The translations under genes were made by a program, and so were the position numbers. Under the pieces are notes generated by a model. It searched no databases and had not been told where the DNA came from. It saw nothing but the letters and a program-made list of their open reading frames with translations. Shown piece by piece: positions 7,728 through 16,363 of a DNA stretch of 64,000 nt (positions are counted from its first letter, which is position 1; the number at the start of each line of letters is the position of its first letter). The DNA is from Gemmatimonadaceae bacterium. GTDB lineage: Bacteria > Gemmatimonadota > Gemmatimonadetes > Gemmatimonadales > Gemmatimonadaceae. The stretch spans positions 206,048-270,047 of the forward strand of contig DASQFN010000079.1 in the NCBI GenBank assembly GCA_035633115.1, read 5' to 3'.

Positions 7728-9081
7728 ATCGTCTGAGGACGCGCGCTTCGAGCGCTTCCTTCAGAGGTGCGAGCTCCAGCCGCTCCAGCACATCAGCGGC
7801 GAATGCGTAAGTGAGCAGCTGCCGCGCCATAGCCATTCCAATTCCCCGGCTCCGCAGATAGAACAGCGCGGTCTCGTCGAGGCGCCCAACCGTTGCACCA
7901 TGGGTGCACTTTACGTCATCAGCGAATATCTCGAGCTGCGGCTTCGTGTCGACTCGCGCGTGGCTCGATAGGAGAAGGTTGTTGTTACTCTGCTTGCCGT
8001 CGGTCTTCTGCGCCTCGGGGTGCACGTACACTTTGCCGTTGAACACTCCGTGCGAACGCCCGTCGAGTATCCCCTTGTAGAGCTCGTGGCTCGGACAGTT
8101 CGGCGCGACGTGCTCGACGTAAGTCTGATGGTCCATGTGCTGCGTGCCGTCGGCCAGGTAGAGTCCGTTGAGCACGCACTCCGCGGCATCTCCATCGAGC
8201 ACGGTGTACACGTTCGTGCGTGAGAGGTCGGCTCCGGTCGCGAAGGAAAACGACTCGTACCAGCTGTTGCGCGACTGGTGCGCCTGAATCGTCCCGACGT
8301 GGAATGCACGGGGACTCTCGCTCTGCAGCTTGTAGTGGCTCAGCCGGGCGCCTTCACCTAGTGTGACTTCACTGACCGCATTCGTGAACGATTCCGCGTC
8401 GCCGAGCGTGACATAGCTCTCGACGATTGTCGCCCGCGAATGATCACCCGCGATTATCAGGTTTCGCGGATGTGATACGGAGCCGTCACCACCAGCGGCG
8501 ATGAACACGAGGTGAATCGGCGCGTCCGGGACGGCATTCGCCGCGATCCGCAGCAGAGCTCCGTCGCGGAAGAATGCAGAATTCAGCGCGGTGAAGGCGG
8601 AGCTTCCCGGAACAGCGATGCTCCCTAGCAGCCGGCGTAGAGATCCTTCCGAGTCCCGCGCGATCGCGTACGAGAGGCTCTCGAACGAGATGCCGGATTT
8701 GTCGCCGGCAATTTCGGTCGAGAGCTCGGCAGAATACTGACCATTGACGAAGGTGATGGTCGGTCCGCCGAGCTCGGGAAGGAGAAAATTTTCCCGATCC
8801 TGAATCGAGAGCGCCTTTGGCTCAGCCGGATGGAAGACACGGTCAGCGATCGGCGCGACGCTCGTGAAGTGCCAGTCTTCATTCTTCATCGTCGGGAAGC
8901 CGAGCGACTCGAAGCTGGCGAAGGACTCACGCCTTAGTCGCCCCAGCCACTCGGGCTCGGACTGAAGGGCGCCTGAGGCGAGACGCTCGAAATCCGACTG
9001 GTAAGCTCTTCGCGAGAGTGAATGGGGCGCCGCCTTCAGGTCGTTGGGTGGATTCTTCGTCGTCGGCTGCGCCTGCGTCAC
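7711..9081 (-). CDS. sufD: Fe-S cluster assembly protein SufD
   Basis: This 456-residue protein is a SufD-type subunit of the SufBC2D scaffold, which builds iron-sulfur clusters in the cytoplasm. Diagnostic sequence includes GDGSVSHPRNLIIAGDHSRA, the MDHQTYVEHVAPNCPS core and KCTHGATVGRLDE near the C-terminus. The start is a GTG at 9081 that overlaps the sufC stop by four bases (GTGA), so translation is coupled. The gene order sufB-sufC-sufD on the minus strand is the standard one. Confidence 0.95.
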   Translation of the reverse strand: MTQAQPTTKNPPNDLKAAPHSLSRRAYQSDFERLASGALQSEPEWLGRLRRESFASFESLGFPTMKNEDWHFTSVAPIADRVFHPAEPKALSIQDRENFLLPELGGPTITFVNGQYSAELSTEIAGDKSGISFESLSYAIARDSEGSLRRLLGSIAVPGSSAFTALNSAFFRDGALLRIAANAVPDAPIHLVFIAAGGDGSVSHPRNLIIAGDHSRATIVESYVTLGDAESFTNAVSEVTLGEGARLSHYKLQSESPRAFHVGTIQAHQSRNSWYESFSFATGADLSRTNVYTVLDGDAAECVLNGLYLADGTQHMDHQTYVEHVAPNCPSHELYKGILDGRSHGVFNGKVYVHPEAQKTDGKQSNNNLLLSSHARVDTKPQLEIFADDVKCTHGATVGRLDETALFYLRSRGIGMAMARQLLTYAFAADVLERLELAPLKEALEARVLRRFTAPA

Positions 9082-9848
9082 GCGGTGGCTCCCGCAGCCG
9101 CGCCGGCGCCTTCGGAAACCCAGTCGTAACCCTTCTCCTCGAGCGCGAGCGCCAGCTCTTTGCCTCCGGACTTCGCTATGCGGCCGCTTACGAGCACATG
9201 CACGTAATCGGGGATGATGTAATTGAGCAGCCGCTGATAGTGCGTGACCACGATAGTCGCATTGTCGGGCTGCCTGAGCTTGTTGACACCCGCAGCCACG
9301 ATCCGCAGAGCATCGATGTCGAGACCGGAATCCGTCTCGTCGAGAATCGCGAGGCGCGGCGAGAGCACGGCCATCTGCAGGATTTCGTTGCGCTTCTTCT
9401 CTCCGCCGGAGAAGCCGGTGTTCACGGACCGATTGAGCATCGACAGGTCCACGTCGACGAGCTTCATTTTCTCTTCCATGAGATCGAGAAACTCGAGTGG
9501 GTCGAGCTCTTCGAGTCCCTTTGCCTTTCTGATCTCGTTGTAGGCTGACCGCAGGAAGTACGCGTTGGTGACGCCGGGAATTTCAACGGGATACTGGAAG
9601 GCGAGGAATATTCCCTGCTGCGCGCGGACTTCCGGGTCAATCGCGAGCAGATCCTGCCCGTCGTAGGTGACGCTGCCTTCGGTCACTTCGTATCCGGGGT
9701 GTCCCGCCAACACCTGCGCAAGTGTGCTCTTCCCCGATCCGTTGGGGCCCATCACCGCGTGCACCTCCCCCTCGTTGACGGTGAGGTCCACTCCGCGGAG
9801 TATTTCCTTTCCTGCTATCGACGCATGGAGATTCTTGATTTCTAGCAC
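9078..9848 (-). CDS. sufC: Fe-S cluster assembly ATPase SufC
   Basis: SufC is the ABC-type ATPase that drives the SufBC2D scaffold. Walker A (MGPNGSGKST), the signature (NTGFSGGEKKRNEI) and Walker B (AILDETDSGLDIDAL) are all present. I place the start at the GTG at 9848, which gives 256 residues, the normal family length, beginning VLEIKNLHAS and preceded by AAAAGGA at a good distance. An upstream GTG at 9926 would add 26 low-complexity residues, and part of that extension lies inside a long inverted repeat. It is coupled to sufD by a four-base overlap. Confidence 0.94.
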   Translation of the reverse strand: MLEIKNLHASIAGKEILRGVDLTVNEGEVHAVMGPNGSGKSTLAQVLAGHPGYEVTEGSVTYDGQDLLAIDPEVRAQQGIFLAFQYPVEIPGVTNAYFLRSAYNEIRKAKGLEELDPLEFLDLMEEKMKLVDVDLSMLNRSVNTGFSGGEKKRNEILQMAVLSPRLAILDETDSGLDIDALRIVAAGVNKLRQPDNATIVVTHYQRLLNYIIPDYVHVLVSGRIAKSGGKELALALEEKGYDWVSEGAGAAAGATA

Positions 9849-9918
9849 TGTTGTCCTTTTCGATTTGTAAGCCTCACCTTCCGACTTCTTGCCCTCGCCG
9901 CTGCTCACTATCTGCGAG

Positions 9919-10038
9919 CTGGCCACAGAATCACAGAATCAGAGAACTCTTAGGGGGAACAGCTCGTGCGGCTCGGAACTCTCGCGCCAAGGTGAGTTCC
10001 CAAATTACTCTTCTGTGATTCTGTGATTCTGTGGCCAG
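9919..10038. repeat. 23-bp perfect inverted repeat between sufB and sufC
   Basis: Arms at 9919-9941 and 10016-10038 are exact reverse complements (ctggccacagaatcacagaa... and its complement) separated by 74 bases. Each arm contains a tandem cacagaatcacagaatc. It lies inside the sufBC intergenic gap, so both genes' transcript would carry it. Confidence 0.9.
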
Positions 10039-10085
10039 CGCATAGATCCTGAGCGGCAACGAGACTTTCACGCGGCGCGCGATAC

Positions 10086-11522
10086 CTATCCGACCGATCC
10101 CTCGAGCGTGATTCCCAGCAGCTGCTGAGCTTCGACAGCGAATTCCATCGGCAGGTTCTGGAACACTTCCCGACAAAACCCGCTCACGATCATCGACACC
10201 GCGTGCTCGGCACTCAGCCCGCGCGTCTTGCAGTAGAAGATCTGATCCTCACCGATCTTCGACGTCGACGCCTCGTGCTCCAGCGTCGCCGTGTTGTTCT
10301 GCACCTCGATGTACGGGAACGTGTGCGCGCCGCACTGGTTTCCGATCAGCATCGAGTCGCACTGCGTGTAATTCCTCGCGCCCGCGGCTTTCGGCAGAAC
10401 CTTCACCTGCCCGCGATAGCTGTTATTGCCGTGCCCCGCTGAAATTCCCTTGGAGACGATCGTCGACTTCGTGTTCTTCCCGATGTGAATCATCTTGGTT
10501 CCGGTGTCCGCCTGCTGATGGTTGTTCACCACCGCCACCGAATAGAACTCGCCCGTCGAGTTGTCGCCCTGAAGAATCACACTCGGATATTTCCACGTAA
10601 TCGCCGAGCCCGTCTCTACCTGCGTCCAGGAGATCTTGGAATTCACGCCGACGCACTTCCCTCGCTTCGTCACGAAGTTGAAGATGCCGCCCTTGCCCTC
10701 GGCATCACCGGCATACCAGTTCTGCACGGTCGAGTACTTCACTGACGCGTTGTCCAGAGCGATGAGCTCGACTACTGCCGCGTGCAGCTGATTGGTGTCG
10801 CGTTTCGGCGCTGTGCAGCCCTCGAGATAGCTCACCGAGGCGCCTTCGTCGGCGATGATCAGCGTCCGCTCGAACTGGCCCGTGTTAGCGCTGTTGATGC
10901 GGAAATAAGTAGACAGCTCCATCGGGCATTTCACACCCTTCGGCACGTAGCAGAACGACCCGTCGCTGAAAACGGCGGCGTTCAGGGCAGCAAAGAAATT
11001 GTCGCTGTGCGGAACAACGGTGCCGAGGTACTTCTCGACGAGCTCGGGATGTGTCTGCACCGCCTCGCCGAAGGAGCAGAAAACGATTCCGTACTTGCCC
11101 AGCTCCTCCTTCATTGACGTGCCGACGGAAACGCTGTCGAAAATCGCGTCCACCGCAACGCCGGCAAGCGTCTTCTGCTCGTTGAGGGAGATTCCGAGCT
11201 TCTTGTAGGCGCTTAGCAGCTCGGGGTCGACGTCATCGAGACTCTGCAGCGGCTTGACGCTCTTCGGCGCCGAGTAGTAGCTGATATCCTGGTAGTCGAT
11301 GGGCTCGTAGTGGATGTTCGCCCAGTGCGGCTCCTTCATCGTGAGCCACCGGCGGTATGCCTTCAGGCGCCACGCGAGCATGAACTCGGGCTCGTTCTTT
11401 TTCTGCGAGATCACCCGGATTACGTCCTCGTTGAGGCCGCGTCCAATCGTGTCCGTCTCGACGTCGGTAACGAAGCCGTACGGATACTCTCGATTGACCA
11501 GTGTCTCGATTGCCGATCCCAT
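10086..11522 (-). CDS. sufB: Fe-S cluster assembly protein SufB
   Basis: This 478-residue scaffold subunit is the site where the new Fe-S cluster is formed. The sequence shows the canonical SufB stretches [39 protein letters not shown] and [20 protein letters not shown], which contain the conserved Cys residues. An ATG at 11522 opens the gene. It is the first gene of the minus-strand suf arm; the promoter must lie in the 136-base gap shared with the divergent Rieske-sufS arm. Confidence 0.96.
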   Translation of the reverse strand: MGSAIETLVNREYPYGFVTDVETDTIGRGLNEDVIRVISQKKNEPEFMLAWRLKAYRRWLTMKEPHWANIHYEPIDYQDISYYSAPKSVKPLQSLDDVDPELLSAYKKLGISLNEQKTLAGVAVDAIFDSVSVGTSMKEELGKYGIVFCSFGEAVQTHPELVEKYLGTVVPHSDNFFAALNAAVFSDGSFCYVPKGVKCPMELSTYFRINSANTGQFERTLIIADEGASVSYLEGCTAPKRDTNQLHAAVVELIALDNASVKYSTVQNWYAGDAEGKGGIFNFVTKRGKCVGVNSKISWTQVETGSAITWKYPSVILQGDNSTGEFYSVAVVNNHQQADTGTKMIHIGKNTKSTIVSKGISAGHGNNSYRGQVKVLPKAAGARNYTQCDSMLIGNQCGAHTFPYIEVQNNTATLEHEASTSKIGEDQIFYCKTRGLSAEHAVSMIVSGFCREVFQNLPMEFAVEAQQLLGITLEGSVG

Positions 11523-11658
11523 CCTAACTCCTTGGCGTTACAGCACTTCCTTGCATAGATTGAATCCTAAGTAACTTTGTCGGGATAAGCAACCTACCAC
11601 TGCTGGCTGCGGGCTGCGACCTGCGGACAACGATGCTTCCAGACTGCGGAGCGGATAC
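11523..11658. promoter_or_regulatory. Divergent control region of the two suf arms
   Basis: This 136-base gap must hold promoters for both sufB (minus) and the Rieske-sufS genes (plus). It contains an AT-richer core (11540-11595) and a repeated ctgcgggctgcgacctgcgga element. I could not find a convincing IscR- or SufR-type operator. Confidence 0.5.
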
Positions 11659-12048
11659 TTGGAAGATTCTGGGTTCGAAGCTGTTGCAAAGGTCGACGAA
11701 GTTCCCGATGAGGGGACATTCGGCGTCGTCAAGTCGACCGGTGAGCCGGTATGTCTCATCCGGCACGGGGGGCGCATCACTGCTGTATCCGACACATGCG
11801 CTCATCAGGAGTTCGCCATGTCCCTCGGCGACGTGCTTCCCGACGGCACAATCCAGTGCGCATGGCATGGCGCGAGGTTCGACACCGCAACCGGCGCCGT
11901 ACGCCAGGGGCCGGCGACTGATCCGCTTCCCATATTCACAGTGAAGATCGAGGATGGAATGGTTCTCGTCGGCCCCGCCTGTCCGCGGGCGGGCGCCGGT
12001 CACCGGATGTCCGAGGCGTGGATCCCCGCTGGGGAGGTGGAGCAATGA
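11659..12048 (+). CDS. Rieske-type [2Fe-2S] ferredoxin
   Basis: This small protein (129 residues, TTG start) carries the Rieske motifs CAHQ (Cys47, His49) and CAWHGARFD (Cys67, His70). It lacks oxygenase or cytochrome-bc1 extensions, so it is a soluble Rieske ferredoxin of the NirD/BphF type. Its stop overlaps the sufS start by four bases (ATGA), giving tight co-expression with the cysteine desulfurase. A Rieske ferredoxin next to sufS is often seen in Actinobacteria and related phyla, where it is proposed to supply electrons for cluster assembly. That role is inferred here. Confidence 0.9.
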   Translation: MEDSGFEAVAKVDEVPDEGTFGVVKSTGEPVCLIRHGGRITAVSDTCAHQEFAMSLGDVLPDGTIQCAWHGARFDTATGAVRQGPATDPLPIFTVKIEDGMVLVGPACPRAGAGHRMSEAWIPAGEVEQ

Positions 12049-13259
12049 ATCGCCGCGCCGATTTCCCCCTTCTCGCCGCGAATCCCGACATCCACTACCT
12101 CGACTCGGCCGCAACCTCGCAGAAGCCGCGCGTTGTGCTCGACGCGATGCGCGAGTTCTACGAGACGAGCTACGCCAATCCGCACCGCGGTGCTTATGCG
12201 CTTTCGGTTGCGGCCACTGAATGCTACAGCGGCGCGAGAGAGACGATCGCGAAATTCCTGGGCGTCGCGGATTCGGAATGTCTCATCTTCACCCGGGGGA
12301 CCACCGAATCGATCAACCTCGTCGCTTCGGCATGGGGGCGTGAAAACGTCGGGCGCGGCGACGACATAGTGGTCACCGCGCTCGAGCATCACGCGAACTT
12401 CGTCCCGTGGCAGCAGCTGGCGATCGAGAGGGGCGCGGGTTTCCGCATCTGCGAGCTGACGAGTGACGGGAGAATCGATCTCGATCGATTGCGATCGCTC
12501 TTGACCCATCGCACGCGTGTCGTCGCGTTCAGCCATGTGTCGAACGCGTTGGGCACGGTCAATCCGGTGCGTGAGATCGTTGAAATGGTGCGGCGGCAGA
12601 CCGATGCGCTCATCGTCATTGACGGTGCCCAAGGCGCTCCGCACCTGAGCGTTCGATTCGACGACCTCGGCGTCGACTTCTACGCATTCAGCGGACACAA
12701 GATGTGTGGTCCAATGGGGATTGGCGGGCTCATTGGAAAGCGCGAGATCCTGGAGAGCATGCCTCCTTACCAGACGGGGGGAGACATGATCGAGTTCGTC
12801 TACGACGAGACGACCACCTGGAATGCGCTGCCCCACAAGCTGGAGGCCGGGACGCCGAATGCAGCAGACGCAGTGGGACTCGCCGCGGCGGCGGAGTATC
12901 TCGATGCGATCGGAATGGACGAAGTGCTGCGTCACGAGCGCGCGCTGCTAGCCAAGGCACAGAATCGTCTCTCGGAGATCGAAGGCATCCGCATCTATGG
13001 TCCGCCGGCGGCCGAGCGGAGCGGAGTGCTGAGCTTTACGCTCGGCGATGTGCACCCTCACGACCTCGCCACGATCCTCGACGGCGACGGAGTTTGCATC
13101 CGCGCGGGACATCACTGCGCACAGCCGCTGATGCGGCGGCTCGACCTGGCGGCGACGGCTCGCGCATCGTTTTACGTCTACAACGACGAGTCGGATATCG
13201 ACGCGTTGGTGGACGGCGTTCTCAAGGCAAAAGGAGTGTTCGGCCACGCAGCCGTCTGA
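12045..13259 (+). CDS. sufS: Cysteine desulfurase SufS
   Basis: This PLP-dependent enzyme moves sulfur from L-cysteine to the scaffold system. The 404-residue product has the PLP lysine in SGHKMCGP (Lys219) and the catalytic cysteine in RAGHHCAQP (Cys358), which places it in group II (SufS). The ATG at 12045 is preceded by GGGGAGGTGG and overlaps the Rieske stop. A longer frame from 12018 would start inside the Rieske gene without a ribosome site and was rejected. The usual sulfur acceptor gene sufU lies 850 bases downstream, beyond an inserted two-gene pair. Confidence 0.95.
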   Translation: MNRRADFPLLAANPDIHYLDSAATSQKPRVVLDAMREFYETSYANPHRGAYALSVAATECYSGARETIAKFLGVADSECLIFTRGTTESINLVASAWGRENVGRGDDIVVTALEHHANFVPWQQLAIERGAGFRICELTSDGRIDLDRLRSLLTHRTRVVAFSHVSNALGTVNPVREIVEMVRRQTDALIVIDGAQGAPHLSVRFDDLGVDFYAFSGHKMCGPMGIGGLIGKREILESMPPYQTGGDMIEFVYDETTTWNALPHKLEAGTPNAADAVGLAAAAEYLDAIGMDEVLRHERALLAKAQNRLSEIEGIRIYGPPAAERSGVLSFTLGDVHPHDLATILDGDGVCIRAGHHCAQPLMRRLDLAATARASFYVYNDESDIDALVDGVLKAKGVFGHAAV

Positions 13260-13399
13260 CAGCCGCTCGATCGGGTTGCTCATCGTTTCGAGCGGTGTCT
13301 CCTACCTGATCCGGCACTTCTTCTTCCTAGGCCATTGGCGCCACTGTCCTATCAGAAGCGCCTCACTATTGTATCACTGCCCTCCGCCCCTGAACTTCT

Positions 13400-13436
13400 G
13401 TAAAGTATCCTTGACATTGCGACAAGGATGCTTTAC
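13400..13436. promoter_or_regulatory. 37-bp palindromic operator over a sigma-70 promoter
   Basis: The arms gtaaagtatccttg (13400-13413) and caaggatgctttac (13423-13436) are inverted copies with one mismatch and a 9-base centre. They overlap the TTGACA/TACACT promoter and lie upstream of an Xre-type regulator, so autoregulation is likely. Confidence 0.75.
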
Positions 13437-13439
13437 ACT
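13411..13439 (+). promoter_or_regulatory. Consensus sigma-70 promoter of the membrane-protein/Xre pair
   Basis: TTGACA at 13411-13416 is followed after 17 bases by TACACT at 13434-13439. The first gene starts at 13467, 28 bases beyond the -10 box. Confidence 0.8.
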
Positions 13440-13466
13440 GCCTCTCAACTTAACGGGGGTAGAAAA

Positions 13467-13874
13467 ATGGTGGACACGACGGCAAATCGATCCAGTCGTG
13501 GGACGGAAGCGCTGGTCTGGGGAATCGTGTGGGTGATCTCGTATTTCGGTGCTCGAATGGCGCTCGAGCAGATGGGTGAGCCGCAGCCCGATCTCGGCCG
13601 CATCGTCGTCGCGCTCGTCCCTTTGCTGCCCTTCATGGCGTTCCTTTGGAAGTTCATCGCTTTCATGCGCGAAGCGGACGAGCTCGAGCGCCGCATCCAA
13701 CTCGAGGCACTGGCCATCGCTTTTCCATTGGCGATGGTGCTCCTCATGGTGCTCGCGCTGGTTCAGCTCGCAACGCCGCTCAACCCGAACGATTGGAGCT
13801 ACCGCCACGTGTGGTATTTCCTCCCGATCTTCTGGTTCGGGGGTCTCTCCATTGCGAAGCGCCGCTACCAATGA
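13467..13874 (+). CDS. Small membrane protein paired with an Xre regulator
   Basis: The 135-residue product has four predicted membrane helices: ALVWGIVWVISYFGARMAL, IVVALVPLLPFMAFLWKFIAF, ALAIAFPLAMVLLMVLALVQL and WYFLPIFWFGGLSIA. I recognise the arrangement, a multi-helix membrane protein followed by a small Xre regulator, as common in many bacteria, but its role is not established. The ATG at 13467 has GGGGG upstream; an ATG at 13428 overlaps the promoter and was rejected. The stop overlaps the regulator start (ATGA). Confidence 0.75.
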   Translation: MVDTTANRSSRGTEALVWGIVWVISYFGARMALEQMGEPQPDLGRIVVALVPLLPFMAFLWKFIAFMREADELERRIQLEALAIAFPLAMVLLMVLALVQLATPLNPNDWSYRHVWYFLPIFWFGGLSIAKRRYQ

Positions 13875-14077
13875 AAAACCAGCTTCGGATTCTTCGCGCC
13901 GAGCGGGAGTGGAGCCAGGCTGAGCTCTCGGAGCGCCTGGGCGTCTCGCGACAGACGGTGAACGCGATAGAAACCGGACGTTACGACCCCAGCCTGCCGC
14001 TGGCATTTCAAGTAGCCCGGCTCTTCGAGAAGAAGATCGAAGAAATCTTTGAACCCGACGGATCGGGTAACGGGTAA
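13871..14077 (+). CDS. Xre/Cro-family transcriptional regulator
   Basis: This 68-residue protein is nearly all helix-turn-helix. The HTH_3 pattern WSQAELSERLGVSRQTVNAIETGRYDPS is followed by LARLF-like and EEIFEP sequences, the YozG/Xre mini-regulator form. It overlaps the membrane-protein gene by four bases, so the two are co-translated. The palindrome at 13400-13436 over their shared promoter is the obvious candidate target. The pair sits between sufS and sufU; whether it regulates iron-sulfur genes is unknown. Confidence 0.88.
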   Translation: MKNQLRILRAEREWSQAELSERLGVSRQTVNAIETGRYDPSLPLAFQVARLFEKKIEEIFEPDGSGNG

Positions 14078-14111
14078 CCGGCCAAGCGCACCCGCGGTTA
14101 TCTTGACGATA

Positions 14112-14573
14112 ATGACAGTTGCCGACCGTTCAGCGGAGATTGCGGCCCTCTACCAGGAGCTGATCCTCGACCATTACAGACGGCCGAGGAACAAGGGCGA
14201 GCTGGAAGGCGCGACGCGCTCGGCCATAATGAAGAACCCGCTCTGTGGAGACGAGGTCGCGCTCCACGTGAAGGTCGAAGGCGACAAGTTGAGCGACGTT
14301 CGCTTTTCCGGACGCGGCTGCTCGATTTCCCAGGCCTCGGCGTCAATGATGACGCAGCTTGTGAAGGGAAAGAGCGCATCGGAGATCGCCGAGCTCGGCG
14401 AAACGTTCCGTGATCTCGTAATGGGCGCGGCGCCGGCCGGGGATAGTGCCGCGATGGGGAAGCTCGGATCGCTCCGCGCCCTGGGTGGGGTGTCTCGCTT
14501 TCCCGCGCGGGTGAAGTGCGCACTTCTTGCCTGGAATGCGCTCGAGACTGCAATGTCAAAACCGAATGGCTGA
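14112..14573 (+). CDS. sufU: Fe-S assembly sulfur acceptor SufU
   Basis: SufU accepts sulfur from SufS and passes it to SufB. The 153-residue protein has the three conserved cysteines, in PLCGDE (Cys45), GRGCSIS (Cys70) and VKCALLAW (Cys136), and the Asp of the first motif that together bind zinc. The insert between the second and third Cys is long, as in SufU rather than IscU. The ATG at 14112 follows the regulator stop by 34 bases; a longer frame from 14049 overlaps the regulator and was rejected. Confidence 0.93.
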   Translation: MTVADRSAEIAALYQELILDHYRRPRNKGELEGATRSAIMKNPLCGDEVALHVKVEGDKLSDVRFSGRGCSISQASASMMTQLVKGKSASEIAELGETFRDLVMGAAPAGDSAAMGKLGSLRALGGVSRFPARVKCALLAWNALETAMSKPNG

Positions 14574-14628
14574 GCGGCCGAGTCGGCCGGTGAATTCGCG
14601 CCTGTAGCGCCGGGAGCTTTCTGAGCCA

Positions 14629-16356
14629 GTGATCGCTTCGAAACGAAAGATCGCCATCGCAATTCTCGCCTCAGGTCTGGCGAGCCCAGCAGCAGTCGCT
14701 CAGACGCCGCTGAGTGCAACGCTCATCTCCCAGACCTCGAGCCGCGACTCTATTGACGCGAGGAAGCGCGCCCTTCGCGCTCAAAACAAGTTCGAGATGG
14801 TCCGCCGATTCAACCTTCCGGTGCAGTACACGAGCTTACGCCAGAGCTGCGACGCGCACATCGGGCGTTTCTGCCAGTGGAACGAGGGCGATCAAGAGCC
14901 GCCCAGGGAGCCGATTCCGATTCGCGATGCGCGGGAAGAGCTCATCAGGACACTGGAGGCCGAGGCCGCACGATCGCCCGGCGATGACTGGATTACCGGC
15001 CAGCTGGTCCGTTACCTCCTCGAGGCCGGACGCGATTCGGCTGCGGTGAGAGCGGCCGTTGCATGCAGCGGGACCCGTTGGTGGTGCGACGCACTCCGCG
15101 GTCTAGCCCTGCATGAGGCCCGAGCCGGCGCGGCAGCTGACAGCGCATTCAAGAGGGCCCTCGCTGCGATGCCGGAGCGTGAGCGCTGCCGATGGACCGA
15201 CATGACGGTTCTACTCGATCCCGCTCAGCGAAAGCGATACGGAAAGGTCGGTTGCGGTCGCCGCGAGGAGCTGGCTGCCCGCCTCTGGTGGCTCGCAGAC
15301 CCGTTTCTCGCACTTCCGGGTAACGACAGGCAGGTGGAGCATTACTCCCGGCATGTGATGAGCCGCATTCTCGACGGTACCCGCGCCGGGTACGACGTGC
15401 GATGGGGCGACGACCTGCGCGAGCTCGTCGTGCGCTACGGCTGGTCGCGGTACTGGACCGTCTCCCCTCCCTCGTCGAGTCTCGACACGCGCCAAGGCAC
15501 CATATCCGGGCACGAAGCGTCGCCCAACTATCACTTCTTCCCGACGTCGCTCGTGATCGACTCCGCGACGAGCATCGGCGATTCGACATGGAGCCTCAGG
15601 CATCGATTCTCGCCCGAGCGATATTCGCCGCGGGTTGCGCCCCTGGTGGACGAGCTCGTACCGCAGATCGCTCTTTTCCGCCGCGGTGATTCGGTGCAGG
15701 TCGTCGCGGCATACGACGTCTCGCGCGATACCGCTTACGTCGGCGGGACTGTCCGGTCTGCGCTCGTGCTTGCCCGAGACGAGCGCGACCAGCCTGTCGT
15801 CTCCGAGCTGACACTTCCGCGAGGGTGGCATTCGGTCACCGTCGACGAAACGCCACGCGTGCTGAGCATCGAAACGTGGAACCCGCAGAAAAAACGCGGC
15901 GCGCGGCTTCGTCAGGGCCTCTGGCTTCCGCGCCGAGCCGCCAACTCCATCGCAGTCTCTGACATCCTGCTGTTCGATGCTTCGCCCGACGTCAGCGACC
16001 TCGCATCGATTCTCCCGCACAGTATTGGGAGCCTCACCGTCGCGCGTGACAGGAAGCTCGGTGTTTACTGGGAAGCGTACGGACTAGCTCGGCCCGACAG
16101 CGCGCTTCCCGTTTCGCTGACGCTGACCCGAATGGAGGGCGGGCTGAGAAGGCTCGCGCAGGCGATCGGGCTCGGGAAGCGGAGCTCACCGTTGAGCATC
16201 GCGTGGCGCGAGACGCCATCCATGGGTGGAATAGCAAGCCGGTCGGTTGTGCTCGACCTGTCGCTCATTCCGCGCGGTCGCTACAAGCTGAAGCTGGAGC
16301 TGAAGCCAAGCAGCTCCCCTCCCGTGACAGCCGGGCGAATAATCGAGATCAGGTAG
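14629..16356 (+). CDS. Large exported protein, possibly GWxTD-like
   Basis: This 575-residue protein (GTG start) has a signal peptide ending near AVAQT. An N-terminal region has helical TPR-like pairs (DDWITGQLVRYLLEAGRDSAA and similar). A central block reads DPFLALPGNDRQVEHYSR, then YDVRWGDDLRELVVRYGW. That central block recalls the GWxTD-domain proteins found in Gemmatimonadota, in which an arginine/tyrosine-rich GW motif occurs after a DP-N-EHY stretch, but the match is distant. The C-terminal third looks like beta-sandwich sequence. Function unknown. It lies downstream of sufU with a 55-base gap but has no obvious link to it. Confidence 0.65.
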   Translation: MIASKRKIAIAILASGLASPAAVAQTPLSATLISQTSSRDSIDARKRALRAQNKFEMVRRFNLPVQYTSLRQSCDAHIGRFCQWNEGDQEPPREPIPIRDAREELIRTLEAEAARSPGDDWITGQLVRYLLEAGRDSAAVRAAVACSGTRWWCDALRGLALHEARAGAAADSAFKRALAAMPERERCRWTDMTVLLDPAQRKRYGKVGCGRREELAARLWWLADPFLALPGNDRQVEHYSRHVMSRILDGTRAGYDVRWGDDLRELVVRYGWSRYWTVSPPSSSLDTRQGTISGHEASPNYHFFPTSLVIDSATSIGDSTWSLRHRFSPERYSPRVAPLVDELVPQIALFRRGDSVQVVAAYDVSRDTAYVGGTVRSALVLARDERDQPVVSELTLPRGWHSVTVDETPRVLSIETWNPQKKRGARLRQGLWLPRRAANSIAVSDILLFDASPDVSDLASILPHSIGSLTVARDRKLGVYWEAYGLARPDSALPVSLTLTRMEGGLRRLAQAIGLGKRSSPLSIAWRETPSMGGIASRSVVLDLSLIPRGRYKLKLELKPSSSPPVTAGRIIEIR

Positions 16357-16363
16357 TGGCGCG

